Assembly: GCA_045611685.1 (NCBI GenBank)
Contig: JAZKXO010000034.1
Coordinates: 1 to 15,338 of the forward strand
Direction: 5' to 3'
DNA: 15,338 bases
Source: SIG701 sp045611685
GTDB taxonomy: Bacteria; Bacillota; Clostridia; Oscillospirales; CAG-272
The notes under the pieces are model-generated. The model did not search any database, had not been told where the DNA came from, and worked only from the letters and a program-made list of their open reading frames with translations. Positions 1 to 6,050 of the stretch are shown piece after piece. The translations under genes were made by a program, and so were the position numbers. The first letter of the stretch is position 1. Every line of letters starts with the position of its first letter.

Positions 1-997
1 TATAGAGCTTCTCGTTCTCGATGGTGAACTCCATATCCTGCATATCGTGGTAGTGGTTCTCGAGGATTTCGCAAACTTTCTTGAACTCCTCGAAGGCTGC
101 GGGGAACTTCTCTGCCATCTGTGCGATCGGCATGGGAGTACGAACGCCTGCAACTACGTCCTCGCCCTGTGCGTTGGTGAGGAACTCACCCATGAGCTTC
201 TTCTCACCGGTAGCGGGATCGCGGGTGAACGCAACGCCGGTACCACAGTTGTCGCCCATGTTACCGAATGCCATTGCCTGTACGTTAACGGCAGTACCCC
301 AGCTGTAGGGGATATCGTTGTCGCGGCGGTATACGTTCGCACGGGGGTTGTCCCAGCTGCGGAATACGGCCTTGACAGCGCCGATGAGCTGCTCTTTGGG
401 ATCGGAGGGGAAGTCCTCGCCGATCTTTGCCTTGTACTCAGCCTTGAACTGGTTAGCGAGCTCTTTGAGGTCCTCGGCGGTCAGTTCAACGTCCTGCTTT
501 ACGCCCTTCTTTTCCTTCATCTCGTCGATGAGTTCCTCAAAGTACTTCTTGCCGACTTCCATAACGACGTCGGAGTACATCTGGATAAAGCGGCGGTAGC
601 AGTCGTATGCCCAGCGTGCGTTGCCGGACTTCTGTGCCATAACTTCAACAACCTCTTCGTTCAGACCGAGGTTAAGGATGGTATCCATCATACCCGGCAT
701 GGATGCGCGTGCGCCGGAACGAACGGAAACGAGAAGCGGATTCTCTTTATCGCCGAACTTCTTGCCGACGACCTTCTCCATCTTCTCGATGTATTCCATG
801 ATCTGTGCCATGATTTCATCGTTGATTTTTCTGCCGTCTTCGTAGTACTGGGTGCATGCCTCCGTGGTAATGGTAAAGCCCTGGGGAACCGGAAGACCGA
901 TATTGGTCATCTCGGCGAGGTTTGCGCCTTTGCCTCCGAGGAGCTCACGCATGGAAGCGTCGCCTTCGGAAAACAGGTACACGTACTTGTTTGCCAT
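1..997 (-). CDS. ppdK: Pyruvate, phosphate dikinase, N-terminal part (cut by window edge)
   Basis: Reverse-strand translation starts MANKYVYLFSEGDAS and stays open to the left edge (332 codons), so the gene is partial at its 3' end. Hallmarks of the PEP-synthase/PPDK nucleotide-binding domain are visible: LLGGKGANLAEM at about residues 19-30, GLPVPQGFTIT soon after, and VSVRSGARASMPGMMDT near residue 100 (an ATP-grasp signature). PPDK interconverts pyruvate + ATP + Pi and PEP + AMP + PPi in the cytosol and often serves PPi-linked glycolysis in anaerobes. The family is about 870-880 aa, so the phosphohistidine and PEP-binding domains should lie beyond the left edge. The start is set by GGAGG at 1003-1007, five bases before ATG. 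PPDK rather than PEP synthase is favoured by the VRSGARASMPGMMDT form and the long insert that follows it. Confidence 0.95.
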   Translation of the reverse strand, partial: MANKYVYLFSEGDASMRELLGGKGANLAEMTNIGLPVPQGFTITTEACTQYYEDGRKINDEIMAQIMEYIEKMEKVVGKKFGDKENPLLVSVRSGARASMPGMMDTILNLGLNEEVVEVMAQKSGNARWAYDCYRRFIQMYSDVVMEVGKKYFEELIDEMKEKKGVKQDVELTAEDLKELANQFKAEYKAKIGEDFPSDPKEQLIGAVKAVFRSWDNPRANVYRRDNDIPYSWGTAVNVQAMAFGNMGDNCGTGVAFTRDPATGEKKLMGEFLTNAQGEDVVAGVRTPMPIAQMAEKFPAAFEEFKKVCEILENHYHDMQDMEFTIENEKLY

Positions 998-1041
998 AAA
1001 ATCCTCCAAAATTTAAAATATTCTCAACGTCTTTCAACATT

Positions 1042-1065
1042 GCGGCGGTAATCTCATCCGGCCGC
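1042..1065 (-). promoter_or_regulatory. 5' leader hairpin of the ppdK transcript
   Basis: On the minus strand GCGGC and GCCGC, with extra inner CGG/CCG pairing, flank a 9-14 nt loop. The stem begins about where transcription should start from the adjacent promoter. There is no U-tract, so it is more likely a 5'-end stabilising stem than a terminator. Confidence 0.4.
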
Positions 1066-1072
1066 AAACAAC

Positions 1073-1088
1073 ATTATAACATATTATA
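1073..1088 (-). promoter_or_regulatory. ppdK promoter, extended -10 (two overlapping TATAAT boxes)
   Basis: Reading the minus strand, TGTTATAAT (1081-1073) is a perfect extended -10 element, and a second TATAAT lies at 1088-1083. No good -35 is visible at 17 bp, which suits an extended -10 promoter. The predicted start near 1066 gives a leader of about 68 nt. The remaining upstream DNA to 1206 is AT-rich, with only a short CACATGTG palindrome at 1141-1148. Confidence 0.65.
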
Positions 1089-1206
1089 AATGAAATAGCC
1101 ACAGTTTTTTCGAAATTTATTGTAAAATTTATCCTTTGTTCACATGTGCATTATTGACAAATTGAACAGTTTTATACGCAAAATTTCAAAAACAGCGTAA
1201 AATCGG

Positions 1207-2499
1207 TTATTTCCCCTCTGTCACGAACTCGCACGCCGCCATAATGCCGAGCCGTCCGCTCTCGTAGGTAAGGCCGCCCTGCAGAAAGACGGTATAGGGA
1301 TCGCGCAGCGGTGCGTCGGCGGAAAGTTCAATGGAAGCGCCGCCCACGAAAGCGCCCGCCGCCATAATGACCTCGTCGGCGTAGCCGGGCATCGCCCACG
1401 GCTCGGGCGTAACGTGGGAATCAACGGGCGAGGCCGCCTGAATACCGTGACAGAAGCGGCAGAGCGCCTCGCGGTTGCCGAGCGATACCGTCTGGATAAT
1501 ATCCGATCGGCGCTCAAACGCACGGGGAGAAACCTCGTATCCGCACTTTTCAAACATATACGCGGCGAGATGCGCGGTCTTCATCGCCTGCGCGACGGTA
1601 TGCGGCGCGTAAAAGAGTCCACGGAGCATATTGCGGTTCTGACCGAGGGATGCGCCGGCATCAAGGCCCACGCCGGGACAGATGAGGCGGTTGCCCGCAA
1701 GCTCGACCGCACGGGGCGTACCGCAGAGATAGCCGCCGATATCCGCCATACCGCCGCCGGGGTTTTTGATGAGCGAGCCGATGATAAGATCGACGCCGAC
1801 CGCCGTCGGCTCGGTGATCTCGCAAAACTCGCCGTAGCAGTTATCGACCACGATATACGGATGATTTTTTGCCGTTTTTCGAATAAATTTCACCATCTCA
1901 CCGATCTCGGAAACGGTGAGCGTCGGGCGGTTCAGATATCCCTTCGAGCGCTGCAGGAAGATGACCTTTACCGCGTCGCCGTACGTCTCCAGCTTCGCCG
2001 CGATCCCCGCATAATCGAAGCCGCCGTCGAGCGTGAAATCGACGTCGTCGTATCGGACGCCGAAATCGGCAAGAGAGCCGTCGCCGTTCGCCCCGTCCAT
2101 GCCGATGACCTCACGGAGCGTATCGTAGGGCGAGCCGGTAACGGAGAGCATGACGTCGCCCGGACGGAGAAGCGCAAAAAGCCCGATCGTGAGGGCGTGT
2201 GTGCCGCTTTGGATCGACGGGCGCATAAATCCCGCCTCGGCACCGAAAATTTTTGCGGCAATACGGTCAACGGCGTCCCGTCCGGCATCGCCGTAGCCGT
2301 AGCCGGTGGAGGGAGCGAACATGGCTTCGCTCACACGCTCCTCACGGAACACGTCAAGCACGCGCTCCGTTCCCACGCGGGCGATCTCGTCTATGTCATA
2401 GAAAATAGAGGAAAGCTCCCGCTCCGCCTCTTTGGCGAGCGCGCGGACCTTATCGGAAATCTGCATATCAAAAAACCTCGCGATCGGTAAATTTTTCAT
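1207..2499 (-). CDS. PLP-dependent methionine gamma-lyase family protein ('aluminium resistance' / YnbB type)
   Basis: A 430-aa fold-type I PLP enzyme. Visible motifs are STGYGYGDAGRD (64-75), the conserved early signature of this family; RPSIQSGTHA (93-102), likely the PLP-phosphate region; VVDNCYGEF (217-225) with the cofactor-ring Asp219; and SLIKNPGGG (242-250) with the Schiff-base Lys245. The family includes Bacillus subtilis YnbB and is annotated as methionine gamma-lyase-like or aluminium resistance protein; its true substrate is poorly known, so only a carbon-sulfur lyase-like role is inferred. Length is normal. The start is uncertain: ATG 2499 lies only about 8 nt below the predicted transcription start, while ATG 2466 (Met12) has GAGG at 2476-2479 with 9-nt spacing. 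FFDMQISDKV around that position could still be native family sequence. The gene is monocistronic by context, and no convincing terminator is seen below its stop. Confidence 0.9.
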   Translation of the reverse strand: MKNLPIARFFDMQISDKVRALAKEAERELSSIFYDIDEIARVGTERVLDVFREERVSEAMFAPSTGYGYGDAGRDAVDRIAAKIFGAEAGFMRPSIQSGTHALTIGLFALLRPGDVMLSVTGSPYDTLREVIGMDGANGDGSLADFGVRYDDVDFTLDGGFDYAGIAAKLETYGDAVKVIFLQRSKGYLNRPTLTVSEIGEMVKFIRKTAKNHPYIVVDNCYGEFCEITEPTAVGVDLIIGSLIKNPGGGMADIGGYLCGTPRAVELAGNRLICPGVGLDAGASLGQNRNMLRGLFYAPHTVAQAMKTAHLAAYMFEKCGYEVSPRAFERRSDIIQTVSLGNREALCRFCHGIQAASPVDSHVTPEPWAMPGYADEVIMAAGAFVGGASIELSADAPLRDPYTVFLQGGLTYESGRLGIMAACEFVTEGK

Positions 2500-2513
2500 T
2501 TTTTCTTCCCTTT

Positions 2514-2542
2514 ATTATACCGCTTTGCCATCTCTCTGTAAA
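2514..2542 (-). promoter_or_regulatory. Promoter of the YnbB-type PLP enzyme gene
   Basis: On the minus strand, TTTACA (2542-2537) and a perfect TATAAT (2519-2514) are separated by exactly 17 bp. The predicted start falls near 2507, only about 8 nt before ATG 2499 but about 41 nt before ATG 2466. Confidence 0.75.
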
Positions 2543-2548
2543 GGTTTT

Positions 2549-2577
2549 TTCACAAAGTTTCGGGGAATACTTACAGT
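2549..2577 (+). promoter_or_regulatory. Possible weak promoter of the small 71-codon gene
   Basis: TTCACA (2549-2554), 17 bp, TACAGT (2572-2577). It matches consensus only moderately, but the position is right for a start near 2584, just above the ribosome binding site at 2588-2594. It lies back-to-back with the divergent promoter at 2514-2542. Confidence 0.35.
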
Positions 2578-2594
2578 ATCTAAAGAGAAAGGAG

Positions 2595-2810
2595 ATGATT
2601 TTTACGGACAAACGGAATATGAGTCCGACGGAAGATCTGCCGATCGGATTTTCAATGGCGCTGGCGCAGAACGGACCGGCGATGATGGCATTCGCAGGTC
2701 TCGATCAGGTTGCTCGCGAAGAGATAATCGCGAGAGCGCGGGCGGCGCATTCAAAGGCAGAGATGCGCGAGATCGTCGCGAACATCGGCGGCAATCCCCC
2801 GATCGTGTAA
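2595..2810 (+). CDS. Small conserved-looking hypothetical protein (63-71 aa)
   Basis: The function is not recognised. The core, from LPIGFSMALAQN through a helical stretch REEIIARARAAHSKAEMREIV, resembles small uncharacterised clostridial proteins of the form LP-GF-MALAQN-x-AM-x-F, recalled from general familiarity and not searched. It is soluble and mostly helical, with no signal peptide, Cys cluster or membrane segment. The start is unclear: AAAGGAG (2588-2594) directly abuts ATG 2595, leaving no spacer, while in-frame ATG 2619 (MSPTEDLPIG) lies 24 nt below it. The homology-like region begins after Met9, so the 63-aa form is attractive despite poor spacing; a non-standard start between the two is also possible. 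It is divergent from the PLP enzyme gene and followed about 100 bp later by another small gene with its own promoter. Confidence 0.7.
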   Translation: MIFTDKRNMSPTEDLPIGFSMALAQNGPAMMAFAGLDQVAREEIIARARAAHSKAEMREIVANIGGNPPIV

Positions 2811-2847
2811 TTCCTTTCGATCTTACGAAAAATTTACAAAAAACGCA

Positions 2848-2876
2848 TTGCGGATTCATTCGCTTTGTGGTATCAT
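2848..2876 (+). promoter_or_regulatory. Promoter of the 85-aa small membrane protein gene
   Basis: TTGCGG (2848-2853) and TATCAT (2871-2876) are separated by exactly 17 bp. The predicted start near 2883 gives a leader of about 34 nt containing GGGAGG. Confidence 0.55.
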
Positions 2877-2916
2877 ATACCCGTAAGGAATACACCCGAC
2901 AGATTGGGAGGATACG

Positions 2917-3174
2917 ATGAACATTGGAGAATGCGGCGCGTGCCGTGCTATTGCGGACAAGATAAAAGAGATCCGAAACGGTAACCGCCTTATGGTGTCT
3001 GACGACGTGAACGTAACGATGACGTTCTATAAACGCGAACAGCCCGAAACGAAATGCGGCGTTGTGAAGATAAACGGCGCTCTCGATTTTTCGCTGTTTG
3101 ATGCCGCCTTGGTTATTTTGGCGGCAAGCGCCGTATGGAGCGTTTTCCGTACCGTGCGATCCCTTTTCAGATGA
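2917..3174 (+). CDS. Hypothetical 85-aa protein with CxxC and C-terminal membrane segment
   Basis: The function is not recognised. The N-terminus has a CxxC pair (Cys6, Cys9), then a charged segment DKIKEIRNGNRLMV. A hydrophobic stretch follows at about residues 58-76 (LFDAALVILAASAVWSVF), with a basic end FRTVRSLFR, giving a single C-terminal membrane anchor or amphipathic helix. The pattern 'KEI-x-NGN-R ... hydrophobic segment' loosely recalls DUF4342-type proteins, but this is weak and not relied on. The start is well supported by GGGAGG six bases before ATG. It has its own promoter (2848-2876) and a strong terminator just below, so it is probably transcribed alone. Confidence 0.75.
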   Translation: MNIGECGACRAIADKIKEIRNGNRLMVSDDVNVTMTFYKREQPETKCGVVKINGALDFSLFDAALVILAASAVWSVFRTVRSLFR

Positions 3175-3188
3175 TTCTGCATTTTACG

Positions 3189-3218
3189 GCGGAGTGCTGA
3201 CAGCACTCCGCTTTTTTT
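3189..3218 (+). terminator. Intrinsic terminator after the 85-aa gene
   Basis: GCGGAGTGC (3189-3197) pairs with GCACTCCGC (3203-3211) around the 5-nt loop TGACA, followed by seven T at 3212-3218. It starts 15 nt after the stop codon. Confidence 0.92.
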
Positions 3219-3238
3219 GTAAAAAGCAAAATTTTCCC

Positions 3239-3266
3239 TTGACAAGTTGTTTTTACCCGTTATAAT
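3239..3266 (+). promoter_or_regulatory. Strong sigma-A promoter of the Na/Pi cotransporter gene
   Basis: Perfect TTGACA (3239-3244) and perfect TATAAT (3261-3266) with 16-bp spacing. The start is expected near 3273, leaving a long leader of about 144 nt before the ATG at 3417. Confidence 0.85.
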
Positions 3267-3272
3267 TATACT

Positions 3273-3416
3273 GGGGGGAGTTGGGATTCCTTTCTGCCCG
3301 TTCCCCGCAAAACACAAATGAGAACGATCCGCCGCCCTTCGTTTGCGGCTTATGATATATAGCACATACCCGGAAGTTAGATGTAAGAAGAAGTAGTAAG
3401 AAGAAAGGTAATTTTT
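3273..3416 (+). promoter_or_regulatory. Structured 5' leader of the Na/Pi cotransporter mRNA
   Basis: Two stems can be drawn. First, GGGGA (3275-3279) pairs with TCCCC (3302-3306) and GGG (3283-3285) with CCC (3297-3299) across a small internal loop, right at the predicted 5' end. Second, GCCGC (3331-3335) pairs with GCGGC (3345-3349). A purine-rich stretch then leads to GAAAGG (3403-3408), the ribosome binding site. No U-tract follows either stem and no known riboswitch class was recognised. Confidence 0.4.
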
Positions 3417-5165
3417 ATGAGTATTTTTGACATTCTCGAACTGTTCCTCGGACTTGCCCTTTTCCTCTACGGTATGACCGTGATGGGCAACGCGCTCGAA
3501 AAGTGCGCGGGCAACCGTATGAAATCCATCCTCAGTAAAATGACGTCCAACACGTTCAAGGGATTCTTACTCGGCCTTGGCGTAACGGCGATCATTCAGT
3601 CCTCCTCTGCCACCACCGTTATGGTCGTCGGCTTCGTAAACTCCGGCCTTATGACGCTCCGCCAGTCGATCGGCGTTATTATGGGCGCGAACCTCGGTAC
3701 GTCCGTTACCTCGTGGCTTATCTCCATGACCGCGATCGAGGGCGACAGCTTCCTTCTGCAGATGCTCAAGCCGTCCTCCTTCACACCGATCCTTGCCGTC
3801 ATCGGTATCATCCTCTTCATGTTCCAGAAAAACGCCAAGCGTAAGGATATCGGTCTTATCATGCTCGGCTTTGCCATTCTTATGTTCGGTATGGACACGA
3901 TGTCCGCCTCCGTAGCAGGGCTGAAAGAAATCCCCGAATTCACCCGCATCCTGACGATGTTCTCCAACCCGATCCTCGGCGTTCTGGCAGGTACTGTACT
4001 CACGGCGATCGTGCAGTCCTCCTCCGCCTCGGTCGGTATTCTGCAGGCGCTCACCACTACGGGCGCGGTCAGCTACGCAACTGCGATCCCCGTCATCATG
4101 GGTCAGAACATCGGTACGTGCGTCAGCGCTATGATCTCCTCTGTCGGTGCGTCGAAGAACGCGCGCCGTGCCGCGATCGTGCATCTTTCGTTCAACGTAA
4201 TCGCCACATTGATCCTTCTGCCGGCGTACTACGTACTGAATATGATTTTTGCCTTCCCCTTCGTAACACAGTATGCCGATCCCCTCGGCATCGCTATTGT
4301 CCATACGGTGTTTAAAATCATCGCACTGATGCTTCTCATGCCTGCGTCCCGTCTGCTTGAAAAGCTGGCGATGAAGATCGTTCCCGATGCAAAAACGGAG
4401 GAAAAAGCCGAGCTTCTCGACGAGCGTCTTTTCGCAACGCCTGCCGTTGCGATCGAGCAGAGCCGCAACGTTGCGGTCGATATGGCTACCATTACGGTAA
4501 ACGCTATGAAGGACGCGCTCTCTATGCTTTCAAGACCGTTCTCGGCGAAGGATTGTCTCGCCATCCGTGAAGCTGAGGACAAGGTTGACCTCTACGAGGA
4601 CAAGATCGGTACATATCTCGTAAAGCTGTCCACACTTGAACTTTCCGAGGAAGACTCCACCGAGGCGAACGAGCTGCTCCGTCTGATCGGTGATATCGAA
4701 CGCATCTCCGACCACTCGGTTGAGGTAACCGCTTCGGTGGAAGAAATGCACGAAAAGAACCTTGCATTCTCCGAGGATGCAAAGCGTGAACTTTCCGTTA
4801 TGATCGGTGCGGTCACGGAGATCCTCGATCTTTCCCTCGCCGTTTTCGCCAAAAAAGATCTCGCCGCCGCCGCACAGGTCGAGCCGCTCGAACAGGTAGT
4901 CGATGCGCTGCGCGATCAGATCAAAAAACAGCACATCGCACGCCTGCAGCGGCAGGAATGCACCATCGAACTCGGCTTTATCCTCTCGGATATTCTGTAC
5001 AGCCTTGAGCGTATCTCCGACCACTGCTCGAATATCGCAGGATGCGTTCTCGAGATGTCCCACGAATCGCTTGATATGCATAAGTACCTGCGCCAGGTAA
5101 AAGCAGGTGAAGAGGGAAATTTCAACCACTACTTCGACTACTTCACCATGAAGTACGCACTGTAA
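3417..5165 (+). CDS. Na/Pi cotransporter family protein with C-terminal PhoU domain
   Basis: A 582-aa inner-membrane protein. The two inverted-repeat Na_Pi_cotrans halves each carry the signature QSSSA (61-65 and 200-204), followed about 25-30 residues later by matched loops GANLGTSVTS (90-99) and GQNIGTCVSA (229-238). Membrane segments fill about residues 1-320. From about 340 to 560 the sequence is helical, acidic and PhoU-like, including RLIGDIERISDHSVEV and the repeat LYSLERISDHCSNIAG, typical E-x-x-x-D metal-binding PhoU helices. Length and domain order match bacterial NptA/YjbB-type proteins, which move phosphate with sodium, often outward. The start at ATG 3417 has GAAAGG 8 nt upstream. 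It is a single gene with its own promoter and leader. The direction of transport and control by phosphate are inferred, not seen. Confidence 0.95.
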   Translation: MSIFDILELFLGLALFLYGMTVMGNALEKCAGNRMKSILSKMTSNTFKGFLLGLGVTAIIQSSSATTVMVVGFVNSGLMTLRQSIGVIMGANLGTSVTSWLISMTAIEGDSFLLQMLKPSSFTPILAVIGIILFMFQKNAKRKDIGLIMLGFAILMFGMDTMSASVAGLKEIPEFTRILTMFSNPILGVLAGTVLTAIVQSSSASVGILQALTTTGAVSYATAIPVIMGQNIGTCVSAMISSVGASKNARRAAIVHLSFNVIATLILLPAYYVLNMIFAFPFVTQYADPLGIAIVHTVFKIIALMLLMPASRLLEKLAMKIVPDAKTEEKAELLDERLFATPAVAIEQSRNVAVDMATITVNAMKDALSMLSRPFSAKDCLAIREAEDKVDLYEDKIGTYLVKLSTLELSEEDSTEANELLRLIGDIERISDHSVEVTASVEEMHEKNLAFSEDAKRELSVMIGAVTEILDLSLAVFAKKDLAAAAQVEPLEQVVDALRDQIKKQHIARLQRQECTIELGFILSDILYSLERISDHCSNIAGCVLEMSHESLDMHKYLRQVKAGEEGNFNHYFDYFTMKYAL

Positions 5166-5180
5166 TAGGGGACGAAAACC

Positions 5181-5208
5181 AAGGGGGCTTTTTGAAAAAA
5201 GCCCCCTT
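5181..5208. repeat. Inverted repeat (hairpin) just below the Na/Pi cotransporter gene
   Basis: AAGGGGGCTTTTT (5181-5193) and AAAAAGCCCCCTT (5196-5208) form a 13-bp stem with a 2-nt centre. No T-run follows; instead comes GAACCCCCAAAAAC. The reverse complement of the flank resembles the flank of the palindrome at 5313-5344, suggesting two copies of one repeat family in opposite orientation. Confidence 0.8.
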
Positions 5209-5240
5209 GAACCCCCAAAAACATCCGAACTATATAAACA

Positions 5241-5285
5241 AAATACAGTCTGTGCGTGATTTTGTGCACAGACTGTATTTTTATT
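5241..5285. terminator. Bidirectional intrinsic terminator between convergent genes
   Basis: AAATACAGTCTGTGC (5241-5255) pairs perfectly with GCACAGACTGTATTT (5266-5280), a 15-bp stem with a 10-nt loop. The plus strand continues with T-rich TTATTTCG, and the minus strand continues TTTTGTTTATATAG, so it can end transcription from both sides: the cotransporter gene and pduL. Confidence 0.85.
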
Positions 5286-5312
5286 TCGTTTAAAAGGTTT
5301 TTGAAGGGGTTT

Positions 5313-5344
5313 CGGGGAGGTGCTTTTGCAAAAGCACCTCCCCG
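5313..5344. repeat. Perfect 32-bp palindrome below pduL
   Basis: CGGGGAGGTGCTTTTG (5313-5328) is followed directly by its exact reverse complement CAAAAGCACCTCCCCG (5329-5344). It begins 8 nt beyond the pduL stop codon. No T-run follows on either strand, so it looks like an mRNA 3'-end hairpin or an interspersed repeat rather than a plain terminator. It is preceded by GTTTTTGAAGGGGTTT (5297-5312). Confidence 0.85.
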
Positions 5345-5352
5345 CGTTTCTC

Positions 5353-5928
5353 TTATTTTACGATCTCGCCGTAAACCTCGCCGGCTGCGTGCAGTGCGTT
5401 TGCTTCATCGGTATCGATGTGCATAGCGGCTGCAAACTTCGGGCTTACGCGAACGACAACGTCGCCGAAGGTAAGGCTTCTGTCCTCGGAGGTAATCTTC
5501 ACACCAACGATCTCCTTATCGGCAACACCAAAAGCCTCGGCGTCGGCGGGAGTGAGGTGGATGTGGCGCTTTGCGGCGATTACGCCCTCAGCGAGATCGA
5601 CTTCACCGGCAGGGCCGACGAGCTTGCACGCGCCGGATGCGGCAACGTCGCCGCTCTCGCGGACGGGAGCCGTAACGCCGAGCGTACGGGCATCGGTGAG
5701 GGAGATCTCCACCTGGCTCGCGGGACGGGCGGGACCAAGCACGATTACCTTCGCGATCGAGCCCTTCGGACCGACGACGGTTACGCGCTCTTCACAAGCG
5801 AACTGACCGGGCTGGGACAGATCCTTTTTATGGGTGAGGGTGTGTCCTTCGCCGAACAGTGCGGCGATATGCTCCTCGGTGAGGTGGACGTGGCGTGCGG
5901 AAGTTTCAACAAGAACCTTATTTGCCAT
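5353..5928 (-). CDS. pduL: Phosphate propanoyltransferase / PduL-type phosphotransacylase
   Basis: A 191-aa cytosolic enzyme that exchanges CoA and phosphate on acyl groups (propionyl- or acetyl-CoA to acyl-phosphate), feeding an acetate/propionate kinase. The two PTAC half-domains show the diagnostic zinc motifs SARHVHLT (His13, His15) and AKRHIHLT (His122, His124); Glu74 in SQVEIS and His170 in MHIDTDEANA match the remaining metal ligands known for the family. The protein starts almost directly at the first motif, so the roughly 20-aa N-terminal encapsulation peptide of microcompartment PduL is absent, and no shell genes are near. That suggests a free housekeeping phosphotransacylase. The start has AAAGGA (5938-5943) 9 nt upstream. 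It is probably monocistronic and converges on the cotransporter gene. Confidence 0.95.
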   Translation of the reverse strand: MANKVLVETSARHVHLTEEHIAALFGEGHTLTHKKDLSQPGQFACEERVTVVGPKGSIAKVIVLGPARPASQVEISLTDARTLGVTAPVRESGDVAASGACKLVGPAGEVDLAEGVIAAKRHIHLTPADAEAFGVADKEIVGVKITSEDRSLTFGDVVVRVSPKFAAAMHIDTDEANALHAAGEVYGEIVK

Positions 5929-5990
5929 TTTCAGTGATCCTTTCCTTATATGGAATGATATATTTGCCCTTTGGGCGTATGTTTCTATTC

Positions 5991-6019
5991 ATTATACCAC
6001 TTTCGGGGCGTTCTGTAAA
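5991..6019 (-). promoter_or_regulatory. pduL promoter
   Basis: On the minus strand TTTACA (6019-6014) and perfect TATAAT (5996-5991) are separated by 17 bp. The predicted leader is about 57 nt and includes a small GCCC-TTT-GGGC hairpin (5966-5976). Confidence 0.8.
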
Positions 6020-6050
6020 GAAAAATTACAAAATTTCCCGAAAATCGGCG

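Noticed and set aside
47..1051. Long plus-strand open frame opposite ppdK (334 codons)
   Set aside because: The minus strand encodes an unmistakable pyruvate phosphate dikinase with promoter and ribosome binding site; the plus-strand frame is a codon-bias shadow with no such signals.
1136..1150. CACATGTG palindrome above ppdK as a Rex or other repressor site
   Set aside because: Only 8 bp are symmetric, the flanks do not match the Rex consensus, and it is about 60 bp from the promoter.
1154..1173. Plus-strand TTGACA above ppdK as a promoter
   Set aside because: No acceptable -10 at 16-18 bp, and it would drive transcription into the antisense strand of the PLP gene.
1414..2490. Long plus-strand open frame opposite the YnbB-type gene (358 codons)
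   Set aside because: Arg/Asp/Ala-rich translation without recognisable domains or ribosome binding site, fully antisense to a well-conserved enzyme.
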